Assembly: GCA_016840025.1 (NCBI GenBank) | Contig: JAEOTF010000399.1 | Location: 1 to 14,314, forward strand | Direction of reading: 5' to 3' | Origin: Candidatus Hodarchaeota archaeon | GTDB lineage: Archaea > Asgardarchaeota > Heimdallarchaeia > Hodarchaeales > YT1-039 | Length of the DNA stretch: 14,314 nt | In this document: positions 5,771-12,873 of the stretch, in pieces | Position numbering within the stretch: position 1 is the first letter of the stretch | How the letters are laid out: each line of letters starts with the position of its first letter | Notes under the pieces: model-generated | The model's database searches: none | Told to the model about the DNA's origin: nothing | The model's input: only the letters and a program-made list of their open reading frames with translations | Made by a program: the position numbers and the translations under genes

Positions 5771-5800
5771 TTATTATATTTCTGGAATGGGATTCAATCC
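5771..5800 (+). promoter_or_regulatory. TATA-like box and palindrome before HMG-CoA reductase
   Basis: TTATTATAT (5771-5779) is a plausible TATA element placing the transcript start near 5800. An 11-base palindrome GGATT-C-AATCC (5790-5800) covers that point and could be an operator. The leader would be about 30 bases, with GTGAT at 5821 as a possible ribosome binding site for ATG 5830. Confidence 0.4.
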
Positions 5801-5829
5801 TAAAGAAAAGAAAAAATTAAGTGATTAAA

Positions 5830-7137
5830 ATGAGTGATCGTCAAATTAATTCACGAATCTCTGGTTTTTTTAGGAAATCGTTAGAAGAACGCCAAAACAT
5901 CATTAAAGAAATGTGTAAGCTGGACGATACCGATATAGAATACTTAAATTCTGCAAAAATCCCTTTGGATAAGGCAGGTAAAGGGTATTACATTGAAAAT
6001 GTAATTGGTGCTATGACAATTCCATTAGGGATAGCTACAAATTTTCAAATCAATGGAAAAGACTACTTGATTCCAATGGCGATCGAAGAAGCTTCGGTTG
6101 TCGCTGCAGCTGCAAATTCTGCAAGGGTTGCCCGCGCTAGTGGTGGATTCTTTACTTCCTCTACACCTCCTATTATGATTGGACAGATTCAAGTTGTGGA
6201 TATATCTGATCCATGGGCTGCAAAAGCTCGTATCTATGAAAAAGAAGACGAGATTATCAAATTGGCAAATGATCAAGATCCAATTCTAATCAAATTCGGT
6301 GGTGGCTGCAAAGGAATCCAAATAAAAGTGTTGGAACATACTAAAACAGTTCCGATGTTGGTTGTTGAGTTACTTGTGGATTGTCGGGATGCAATGGGCG
6401 CAAATGCTGTTAATACGATGAATGAGGCATGTGCTCCCCTAATTGAAGAAATTACAGGCGGAAGAGTGTTCCTTCGAATCATTTCTAATCTAGCTGACAA
6501 GCGTCTAGTTCGTGCACGTGCGGTCTTTCCCGCGTCACAATTAGTTACAGATGAGATGACTGGTGAGGAGGTAATTGATGGAATTCTTCATGCTTATGCC
6601 TTTGCGGAAGCTGACCCATACCGTAATGCCACTCATGTTAAAGGAATCATGAATGGAATTGATTCTGTAGCAATCGCTTGCTCTCAAGATTGGCGTGCCA
6701 TTGAAGCAGGCGCTCACGCTTATGCAGCTACGAAAGTACCTGGTCGATATTCCTCAATTACTCATTATGAGAAAAATGAGGCTGGTGATTTGGTGGGAAC
6801 CATTGAACTCCCAATGGCGGTGGGTACGGTGGGTGGGGTTGCATCTATTCATCCTATTGCGCAGATTAGCAAGAAAATCTTAGGTGTGACGAGCGCCAAG
6901 GAGTTAGGGGAAGTTATGGCGTGTGTCGGACTCACCCAAAACTTTGGTGCTTTACGTGCACTCGCTACTAAAGGAATCCAGACTGGGCACATGAAACTCC
7001 ACGCTCGTAATCTAGCAGCCTCTTTAGGCGCAACAACCGATGAAATTGAACGTATTATTGACCTCATTGCCGAAAGAAAAATTAAGGTGACGTATGATAA
7101 TGTTAAGAAACTCGTAGAAGAAACGAAAAATGCTTAG
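5830..7137 (+). CDS. mvaA: Class II 3-hydroxy-3-methylglutaryl-CoA reductase
   Basis: Reduces HMG-CoA to mevalonate, the committed step toward archaeal isoprenoid lipids, or runs in reverse in mevalonate catabolism. The protein is 435 residues, the class II length. Counted from ATG 5830, the catalytic residues match those known in the Pseudomonas mevalonii enzyme with a nearly constant shift: E87 (in IEEASVVAAA), D187 (RDAMGAN), K271 (THVKGIMNGI), D287 (SQDWRAIEAGAHAYA) and H391 (GHMKLHARN), the last in the flap region. D150 aligns with the Asp that favours NADH in that enzyme, so NADH use is a reasonable prediction. A GTG at 5821 in frame is an alternative start; ATG 5830 is preferred because GTGAT then serves as ribosome binding site. 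There is no membrane anchor. Class II enzymes are bacterial in type and occur in only some archaea. Confidence 0.95.
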   Translation: MSDRQINSRISGFFRKSLEERQNIIKEMCKLDDTDIEYLNSAKIPLDKAGKGYYIENVIGAMTIPLGIATNFQINGKDYLIPMAIEEASVVAAAANSARVARASGGFFTSSTPPIMIGQIQVVDISDPWAAKARIYEKEDEIIKLANDQDPILIKFGGGCKGIQIKVLEHTKTVPMLVVELLVDCRDAMGANAVNTMNEACAPLIEEITGGRVFLRIISNLADKRLVRARAVFPASQLVTDEMTGEEVIDGILHAYAFAEADPYRNATHVKGIMNGIDSVAIACSQDWRAIEAGAHAYAATKVPGRYSSITHYEKNEAGDLVGTIELPMAVGTVGGVASIHPIAQISKKILGVTSAKELGEVMACVGLTQNFGALRALATKGIQTGHMKLHARNLAASLGATTDEIERIIDLIAERKIKVTYDNVKKLVEETKNA

Positions 7138-7180
7138 TTTCTAAAAAACAAGAAGAATGGTAATCTAACTTAGTCTCACC

Positions 7181-8224
7181 TCAACCATACTTATCTAAAA
7201 GTTGTTGCCATTCCCCCTCAAATTGGAGCTTCATAGATTCTTTGTCAACATCTGACATGAATGAGGATTTAATACCATTCATTGTAATTTTTTTTATTTC
7301 TTTCAGCATGAAATTAAGTTTTTGAGCTAATAATAAGTATTCTTGAGTAATAGATGTATTGAACATCAAGGGATCATCAGAGTTTACAGTTACCATAAGT
7401 CCATCTTCAAAATATTGCCTTATTGGGTGATTCTCCACCGATTCACAAACTTTTGTTCTTAAATTACTAACTACGCAGATCTCCAATGGGATTTGTCTTT
7501 CCTTGAGAAATAATACAAGGTGAGGGTCTTCCTTGGCTCTTACCCCGTGACCGATCCGCTCACACCCTAATTTCCTTAAGATACTCCAGATAGATTCGGG
7601 CCCTGCCACTTCACCAGCATGGGCAGTAAGTCTAAAGCCTCGTTGTCTCGCTTCTTTGTAAATATGCGCATAAGGATCTGCTGGAAAAGATTGTTCACTC
7701 CCACCAAGCCCAATGCCTATGATTCCTTTGCTTAAATAGGGAGTAACTTCATCTAATCGTTGCCTCCCTATTTCTGATCCGTGATCCCTTACAAGATCTA
7801 CAATTAATTCACTATGAATTCCAAAATCATAACGTGCTCTCTTCTTTCCTTTAATCACATATTCTGTGATTCCTTGAATTGATAATTCCTGTTTCCAAAA
7901 ATCTCCTGGAGAATAGAACGCTTCAACATATTTAACATTTTGTTCACTAAGATTGCGTAATACTTCATAGGTGATTTCTTCAAAATCTCTTTCTTCTTTA
8001 ATGAAAGTATTCTTCCAAGTCCACGCGTCAATGAATTGTTCAAAATCAGTATAAGCTAACTTTTTTTCCAAATCTTCGATTGTATTCACCGTTGGATCTC
8101 CCCCTCGTCTTTGAATGAGGCTATACAACGTCTCCAGAGGGATTGCCCCTTCTAAATGGAGATGAAGCTCCGTCTTGGGTATCTCCGCTATTAATTCATC
8201 AAGACCTTCATGTCGCTCATACAT
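7181..8224 (-). CDS. add: Adenosine/adenine deaminase family metallohydrolase
   Basis: 347 residues, the usual length for this amidohydrolase-superfamily branch, acting in purine salvage by replacing the 6-amino group of adenosine or a related compound with oxygen. The zinc ligands and catalytic residues are all present: TELHLHLEGAI (H21, H23), HAGE (H202 ligand, E205 proton donor), RIGHG (H226) and the SDDP pair (D283, D284). LEICVVSNLRT (248-257) is the conserved segment before them. The substrate-binding stretch that reads GxDLAGxE in typical adenosine deaminases is GIGLGGSEQSFP here (170-181), so the preferred nucleoside may differ (adenosine, adenine or a deoxyfutalosine-type substrate), and the symbol is given at family level. 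It converges with HMG-CoA reductase with a 43-base gap. The transcript start is predicted almost at the ATG. Confidence 0.88.
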   Translation of the reverse strand: MYERHEGLDELIAEIPKTELHLHLEGAIPLETLYSLIQRRGGDPTVNTIEDLEKKLAYTDFEQFIDAWTWKNTFIKEERDFEEITYEVLRNLSEQNVKYVEAFYSPGDFWKQELSIQGITEYVIKGKKRARYDFGIHSELIVDLVRDHGSEIGRQRLDEVTPYLSKGIIGIGLGGSEQSFPADPYAHIYKEARQRGFRLTAHAGEVAGPESIWSILRKLGCERIGHGVRAKEDPHLVLFLKERQIPLEICVVSNLRTKVCESVENHPIRQYFEDGLMVTVNSDDPLMFNTSITQEYLLLAQKLNFMLKEIKKITMNGIKSSFMSDVDKESMKLQFEGEWQQLLDKYG

Positions 8225-8249
8225 GCCTTAACTCACTTCTCGGGTTAAA

Positions 8250-8263
8250 ATATTATATTTTCC
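8250..8263 (-). promoter_or_regulatory. BRE/TATA promoter of the deaminase gene
   Basis: On the minus strand GGAAAATATAATA combines a purine-rich BRE-like part and a good TATA box centred about 30 bases before the deaminase ATG. The messenger would therefore be leaderless or nearly so. Confidence 0.5.
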
Positions 8264-8452
8264 TTCTATCTTTAACCAAAACGAGACTCAAAGCAATTTG
8301 CATTAGTGTCTCATGTCTGCTATTTATACTGTTGCCTTGCCTCTATAAGATAAGTTTATATGAGTATTCTTGAGGCCTAGTTGTCTTTATTGTCTATTTC
8401 AGATGTTAATTCTCACATATGCGTTCTATTACAGATTAATAGTTTTATTTCA

Positions 8453-8519
8453 TTGAGGAATACGTAGAATCGGTCTGATTATGGACGATTTCCTCAAGGG
8501 GATTCTATAACGAATTCCC
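8453..8519 (+). other. Two abutting hairpins, candidate structured RNA
   Basis: First helix: TTGAGGA (8453-8459) with TCCTCAA (8491-8497), then an internal bulge and an inner helix AATCG/CGATT extended by a TC/GG pair past one mismatch. Second helix, with no spacer: GGGGATTC (8498-8505) with GAATTCCC (8512-8519), eight pairs including one G-T, loop TATAAC. Two helices stacked end to end in a gap without genes suggest a folded RNA or a leader element upstream of the carboxypeptidases. A TATA-like TTTATATG at 8355-8362 could start a transcript near 8385 that would contain them. The rest of 8225-8623 shows no coding frame. The family is not recognised. Confidence 0.4.
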
Positions 8520-8532
8520 AAAACGACGTTCC

Positions 8533-8615
8533 CTATATCTCACCATAATAAAACTCATCTTCGGCGAAAAGAAATGCCCCATCTCGTAAGATATTCCGTT
8601 TCTGAAATGGGGGGT
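8533..8615 (+). promoter_or_regulatory. TATA-like box and Shine-Dalgarno-covering helix before the first M14 gene
   Basis: CTATATCT (8533-8540) could be the TATA element, giving a leader of about 60 bases. In that leader CCCCAT (8577-8582) can pair with ATGGGG (8607-8612), which includes part of the G-rich ribosome binding site (8609-8615) of the gene at 8624. The loop is 24 bases. If formed, it would limit translation. Confidence 0.35.
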
Positions 8616-8623
8616 CACTTATA

Positions 8624-9685
8624 ATGAAATATGCGATCATAATCTCCATCCTTTTCTTGAGTGTAGCTGCTTATCTGTTTGGACCTGCAATAATGTTACT
8701 TATAGACAATACGGATACAGGAACAGAGGTTGAAATCGTTGGCTGGAAATCTCTCAAAAATTATAGGACTTATCATGATTATTATGAGGCAAAGGACTAC
8801 ATTGAAAACATTACTACTACTTTTCCCGAGATTGCGTACTTGAATAGCTCGATTGGTCGCTCATTTGAAGGAAGAGACATTTTTGCTTTGAAAATTTCCG
8901 ATAATCCCTCTCAAGATGAGAACGAAACCAAAGTATTGTTCCATGCCCAAATTCATGCAAGAGAAGTCATCACTTTGGAGAATATCTTAGCATTGATTTC
9001 CCATATCTGTAATCATTATGGCATAGATAGTAACATTACACAGCTCGTTGATAATCGCGAAATCTGGTTTATCCCCGTTTTGAATCCCGATGGGGCCTTA
9101 TATTGTGCTTATAATGATTCTAATTGGCGGAAAAATCGCCGCAATAATGGTGATGGCACTTATGGAGTAGATCTCAACAGAAACTTCGACTATAAGTGGG
9201 GAGGAATAGGAAGTAGCGGTTTTTCCCGCTCATTGGTGTATCGCGGGGTAGAAGCATTCTCAGAACCAGAAACAAGAGTTCTACGTGATTTTGTCTCAAA
9301 TCATAATTTCAGTGGCGCAATATCCATGCACAGCTATTCAGGATTATGGCTGTGGCCTTGGGCGCATAAATACGTTCCCACGCTTGTTGATGAAGTTTAT
9401 AGAGCTATTGCACAAGAAATGCAACAATTACAGCCACACTACCAATATAGGACCCTTTCTATAGCAGAATTTGGCAGAATCACGGGTAATGCAGCTGATT
9501 GGCTCTATGGACGTCATAGTATCTTTACTTATACCGTTGAAATTTATAAACCGGCAAAAGATCTCTATACTTTTCAAAGTTTCAACCCACCTTCTAGAAA
9601 AGTTCAATACGAAGTAGAGAACAATATCCCTGCCTTTTTATATTTTATTAATATAACCGATAACCCTTATGCACATATAACCTAA
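8624..9685 (+). CDS. Exported M14 zinc carboxypeptidase, first of tandem pair
   Basis: 353 residues. Removes C-terminal residues from peptides, presumably outside the cell: residues 1-28 form one hydrophobic segment that is either a signal peptide or a membrane anchor, and several N-x-S/T sites follow. The metallocarboxypeptidase motifs are complete: H111-A-R-E114 (zinc), NPDG (154-157), RKNRR (169-173), DLNRNF with N185 and R186 (substrate carboxylate), the third zinc ligand H236 in SMHSYSG, and the general base E306 in YTVEIY. The segment before DWLY, which carries the mobile Tyr248 in bovine carboxypeptidase A, reads EFGRITGNAA and seems to lack that Tyr. No inhibitory propeptide is visible. 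Start ATG 8624 is preceded by a run of six G. The N-terminal half is nearly identical to that of the next gene. Confidence 0.92.
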   Translation: MKYAIIISILFLSVAAYLFGPAIMLLIDNTDTGTEVEIVGWKSLKNYRTYHDYYEAKDYIENITTTFPEIAYLNSSIGRSFEGRDIFALKISDNPSQDENETKVLFHAQIHAREVITLENILALISHICNHYGIDSNITQLVDNREIWFIPVLNPDGALYCAYNDSNWRKNRRNNGDGTYGVDLNRNFDYKWGGIGSSGFSRSLVYRGVEAFSEPETRVLRDFVSNHNFSGAISMHSYSGLWLWPWAHKYVPTLVDEVYRAIAQEMQQLQPHYQYRTLSIAEFGRITGNAADWLYGRHSIFTYTVEIYKPAKDLYTFQSFNPPSRKVQYEVENNIPAFLYFINITDNPYAHIT

Positions 9686-9713
9686 TTTCTAGCTGTAAAA
9701 ACCATCATTTCAT

Positions 9714-9720
9714 GTATAAT
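9714..9720 (+). promoter_or_regulatory. TATA-like box for the second M14 gene
   Basis: GTATAAT lies 54-60 bases before ATG 9774, giving an expected start near 9745 and a 30-base leader. Such a transcript would exclude the upstream in-frame ATG at 9729 and supports the shorter start. Confidence 0.35.
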
Positions 9721-9773
9721 CTATAGTTATGGAAATTAGAGAAAATGGACAGAATATTGAGAAGGTAGAAGAG

Positions 9774-10847
9774 ATGAAATACGGCAATGTAATTATTGTA
9801 GCACTGCTTATTATTGTTCCTTATATCATAATCCAAAGTATTGACGTTGATGAACCTACTCCCGATACTGTAACTCCTAATTCACCAACTGGTTGGAAAT
9901 TCTTGCCTTATGCTTCGGGTTATCATGATTATTATGAGGCAAAGGACTTTATTGAAAACATCACCGCTACTTTTCCCGAGATTACGTACTTGAATAGCTC
10001 GATCGGTCAGTCAATTGAGGGGAGAGACATTTTTGCCTTGAAAATCTCCGATAATCCCTCTCAAGACGAGAATGAAACCAAAGTATTGTTCCATGCTCAG
10101 ATCCACGCAAGAGAAGTCATTACTTTAGAAAATATCTTAGCATTGATTTCCCATGTCTGTAATCATTATGACACAGATAGTAATATTACACAGCTCGTTG
10201 ATGATCGCGAAATCTGGTTTATCCCCGTTTTAAACCCCGACGGGGCCTTATATTGTGCTTATAATGACTCCACATGGAGGAAAAACCGACGTGACAACGG
10301 CTATGGCGAGGATGTTTTCGGAGTGGATTTGAACCGCAACTTTGCACATCAATGGGGAGGTAAAGGGAGTAGTGCAGCCTACGGTACTCAAACCTATCGG
10401 GGGTCCGCCCCGTTCTCCGAACCCGAGAGCCAAGCTTTACGTGATTTTGTCTTGAGTCACGAATTCAGTGGCGTAATATCTATGCACAGCTATGGTGGGC
10501 TATGGTTGTGGCCTTGGGGGTATACAATCGACTTTACACCTGACGACATCCTTTTTAGGGCTATTGCCGAAGAACTGAGCCAGTTACAGTTGCATTATCC
10601 ATACGTTGCTCAATCGACTAATAGCTTTCTACCAGTCTCGGGCACCGCTGGTGATTGGCTCTACGGAGAATGTGGTATTCTTACTTATACCATTGAAATT
10701 TATAGTGGCCCAAGGCGCGAGAAAGTCTTTTATAACTTCAATCCTCCTTCCGATCAAATCCAATATGAGGTAGAAAATAATATCCCTGCCTTTTTATATT
10801 TTATCGATATCGTCGAGGATCCTCAACAGGTATTCGAAGAAAAGTAA
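9774..10847 (+). CDS. Exported M14 zinc carboxypeptidase, second of tandem pair
   Basis: 357 residues from ATG 9774. This start is chosen over ATG 9729 because MKYG aligns with MKYA of the paralogue, residue numbers then agree through the zinc site, and AAGGTAGAAGAG precedes it. It has an N-terminal hydrophobic anchor or signal (5-21), then a Pro/Thr-rich linker (27-39). Motifs: H111-A-R-E114, NPDG, RKNRR, DLNRNF (N187, R188), H238 in SMHSYGG and E308 in YTIEIY. Residues about 82-128 differ from the first copy at almost no position, whereas the part after the DLNRNF motif, which builds the specificity pocket (WGYTIDF, STNSFLPVSGTAG), has diverged. The pair may therefore cover different C-terminal residues. 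Two codons are inserted before VDLNRN. It converges on the phosphoesterase gene. Confidence 0.92.
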   Translation: MKYGNVIIVALLIIVPYIIIQSIDVDEPTPDTVTPNSPTGWKFLPYASGYHDYYEAKDFIENITATFPEITYLNSSIGQSIEGRDIFALKISDNPSQDENETKVLFHAQIHAREVITLENILALISHVCNHYDTDSNITQLVDDREIWFIPVLNPDGALYCAYNDSTWRKNRRDNGYGEDVFGVDLNRNFAHQWGGKGSSAAYGTQTYRGSAPFSEPESQALRDFVLSHEFSGVISMHSYGGLWLWPWGYTIDFTPDDILFRAIAEELSQLQLHYPYVAQSTNSFLPVSGTAGDWLYGECGILTYTIEIYSGPRREKVFYNFNPPSDQIQYEVENNIPAFLYFIDIVEDPQQVFEEK

Positions 10848-10854
10848 CACGAGT

Positions 10855-10904
10855 CGAGCTATAGATGAAGAAACACATGGAAAAAGGGTAGGAGTCTATA
10901 CTCG
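10855..10904. terminator. Bulged hairpin across the convergent gene ends
   Basis: CGAG-C-TATAGA (10855-10865) pairs with TCTATACTCG (10895-10904) over ten base pairs with a single bulged C and a 29-base loop. It includes the phosphoesterase stop codon, sits just after the carboxypeptidase stop, and has T-rich sequence beyond it on both strands. It could end both transcripts. Confidence 0.35.
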
Positions 10905-11642
10905 TCCTTCTCTAAGCCATTTTTCCCAATCAGAACGGCCATTGGCGAGTGCAACCGCGGAAGCGGTCGCCCATGTATACAGGACCATCATATGGGCAAT
11001 AGAACACCCGTGCTCCTGCGGAGAAAGGATAGCATATCGAGCATGGGGTGAGCCAGTCTCTATACTATGTGGATATGGGAGATCATCGCTATATGCTGAT
11101 AATCCCACACTCCCTGGATTGACAATGAGCTGTCCAGTAGGTAAAGAGACAGTTCGCGGAAAATGGCTATGCCCACAGAGAATAACTTCTTGTTCGAGCG
11201 CCGACAAGTCCATCATCAAATTTTGTGAGGATTTAAGCAAAAGAGCGTCTTTTCGGACTTCTTCAAGTAGATATTCATCATCACGTTTCGGAGACCCATG
11301 ACAAATAAAAAAATCGTTGTTTACGATGGTACTTGATTTTAACTTTCTTAACCAATGTAAAACTTCCGAGTTAAGGTTTTGTTTGGTAAATAGAAGACTT
11401 GGGCTATCAGCATTCTCTTCTGATGGTTCCAAGAGAATATGATCTTCATTACCTAGGATACTTAATATATTGTTATTAGTGAGCATTTGGAAAGTTCCAG
11501 CTGGGTCAAGTGGATCATAGAAGCTATCACCGAGATTGATTATCCTCTGGATTCCTCGTCGTTTAATATCGGCTAAGACTGCTTCCAAAGCCCATCGATT
11601 TCCATGGATATCGGATATTACTGCAATAGATCCTTCAATCAA
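10896..11642 (-). CDS. Calcineurin-like metallophosphoesterase (YfcE/Metallophos_2 type)
   Basis: 248 residues with the full set of dinuclear-metal motifs: D11-x-H13 in SDIHGN, GD39 in LGDSFYDP, N65 in LGNEDH, H115 in CHGSP, and the pair H158 and H160 in CGHSHFP, then NPGSVG (175-180). The substrate is probably a phosphodiester or phosphomonoester, and small metabolites are typical. The usual GNH motif reads GNE, losing the His that protonates the leaving group in many members; YfcE-like enzymes often vary there. The start is TTG 11642, supported by GAGAGG seven bases upstream, because an in-frame TGA sits immediately before it and the nearby ATG is out of frame. The C-terminal 25 residues (Ala-rich, then SDWEKWLREGR) look like an added helix. 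It follows the SagB-like gene by 46 bases on the same strand, so it may be the last gene of that operon. Confidence 0.87.
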   Translation of the reverse strand: MIEGSIAVISDIHGNRWALEAVLADIKRRGIQRIINLGDSFYDPLDPAGTFQMLTNNNILSILGNEDHILLEPSEENADSPSLLFTKQNLNSEVLHWLRKLKSSTIVNNDFFICHGSPKRDDEYLLEEVRKDALLLKSSQNLMMDLSALEQEVILCGHSHFPRTVSLPTGQLIVNPGSVGLSAYSDDLPYPHSIETGSPHARYAILSPQEHGCSIAHMMVLYTWATASAVALANGRSDWEKWLREGRV

Positions 11643-11688
11643 TCATTTTCCTCTCATATCTATTATCTCAACTTCCTCGGATCTCAAT

Positions 11689-12747
11689 CTAATTCTCTGG
11701 GACATATTCAAGCTCAATAACTTCCCCGTCTTCCCCTAGTACAATCATTTTCAAGGGTCTTTTATTATCATTCAATACGAATCTGGCTGCTATAGTCATT
11801 CCATCACCTAGGACTTCAGTCTCATTATATGGTTCAAGTAGCTCCTTATATTCCTTACCGATGAAAACGAATAGTTTGTTGTCGATAATTTTGACCTCAT
11901 TAACGCGCTGCCGTTTATATTTCCCTTCAAATTTCTTGAAAGAGTTAATATCAACCTTCGTTTTTGGAGCAGTTAAGAATTCACTTAGAGTGGTCTTCTT
12001 GTTAACTTTTCCCACGGGAGCAACATAAATCGTAAACTCTTCTTTTCCATCAATCCCTAGGAACTCATCGACTTTGCTTTGATCATAATACCCAATTGCG
12101 CAGGTTCCTGCACTAATTGCTTCACATGCGAGATATAAATTCTGACATACATGACCAGCATCTAAGGCAATAAATTTACCTGAAAGAACTACGTATCGCC
12201 ATTCCATTCTATATGGAATTGTCACCCAATAGAAAACAACTGCTCCTTTTCCGATAAAGGACTGGTTATAGGACAATTCCCCAATTAATTCTTCTGCATT
12301 TTCAACCGATTTCAAGAAATAAAGCTTATGATTAACCGAGATGTATCTATAAAGGCCAGGCTTTAAGCCTTCGACCCTAAGTACGACAAGATAGGTTTCA
12401 AAGGAATGTCTTGCACCAGCTGAAGGGACAGTCCGTTTAACTCGTTTCCCAGTTTGAGAAACTCGTTTCACACCTTGCGTGCACCATAATAGGAAGGATA
12501 ATTCCTCAAGGGTTAAGGGATCATCGGTAAATTTACGGCTACTCATTCGATTATTGATGACTTCACGAAAGGGCATATTACCAATCATGATATTTTCTGG
12601 TGGGACAAGATCTATTAACTCCGCGTCTTCGGGGTAATCTTTCTGTATTGATGGTTGAGGGAGTTTCTTTCCTTGGTCAGACTTTGGAAATTCTTTGAAA
12701 TATTTCTCTTCATCCCACATTCTGAGCATTTTTCTATGTTCTTCCAT
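11689..12747 (-). CDS. SagB-type nitroreductase with C-terminal beta domain
   Basis: 352 residues. FMN-dependent oxidoreductase of the SagB/ThcOx branch, whose characterised members oxidise azoline rings in modified peptides; many others are uncharacterised. N-terminal extension 1-50 (HRKMLRMWDEEKYF onward, with LIDLPP-like LIDLVPP) is typical of SagB-type proteins. The nitroreductase domain is about 55-255, with RMSSRKF (68-73) for FMN phosphate, LSFLLWCTQGV, PSAGARHSFE (108-117), LKPGLYRY, LDAGHVCQNLYLACEA (195-210) and an IGYYD segment before a typical VAPVGK end. Residues 268-352 are extra: KKFEGKYKR, NKLFVFIG, ELLEPYNETEV and LKMIVLGEDGEVIELEYV recall the DUF3471 or Pab87-type lipocalin-like domain usually attached to serine beta-lactamase-like peptidases. 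GTGAT precedes the ATG. No SagC or SagD homologue is visible here. Confidence 0.85.
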   Translation of the reverse strand: MEEHRKMLRMWDEEKYFKEFPKSDQGKKLPQPSIQKDYPEDAELIDLVPPENIMIGNMPFREVINNRMSSRKFTDDPLTLEELSFLLWCTQGVKRVSQTGKRVKRTVPSAGARHSFETYLVVLRVEGLKPGLYRYISVNHKLYFLKSVENAEELIGELSYNQSFIGKGAVVFYWVTIPYRMEWRYVVLSGKFIALDAGHVCQNLYLACEAISAGTCAIGYYDQSKVDEFLGIDGKEEFTIYVAPVGKVNKKTTLSEFLTAPKTKVDINSFKKFEGKYKRQRVNEVKIIDNKLFVFIGKEYKELLEPYNETEVLGDGMTIAARFVLNDNKRPLKMIVLGEDGEVIELEYVPEN

Positions 12748-12780
12748 TGCATCACATCGATTCTGGTATGAGATTTGGTT

Positions 12781-12840
12781 CTATTTCAACTGTCCCCACT
12801 TAATATTTTGCATAGGTCACCTCAATATATGTTGAAATAG
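12781..12840. repeat. Perfect 10-bp inverted repeat flanking the SagB-type promoter region
   Basis: CTATTTCAAC (12781-12790) and GTTGAAATAG (12831-12840) are perfect arms 40 bases apart, in the 126-base gap between the two nitroreductase genes. A TATA-like AAATATTAA on the minus strand (about 12800) lies between them. It could be two half-sites of a looping or dimeric regulator, or one long-loop RNA hairpin. Confidence 0.45.
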
Positions 12841-12873
12841 CGGCAGTGAAGAAATTCACCCCCAATTTTAGTC

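Noticed and set aside
7138..7180. Terminator between the convergent HMG-CoA reductase and deaminase genes.
   Set aside because: Only an A-rich stretch is present; no convincing stem or T-run on either strand.
10942..11301. Plus-strand frame of 119 residues opposite the phosphoesterase.
   Set aside because: The minus strand carries every calcineurin-like motif in order; this frame has none.
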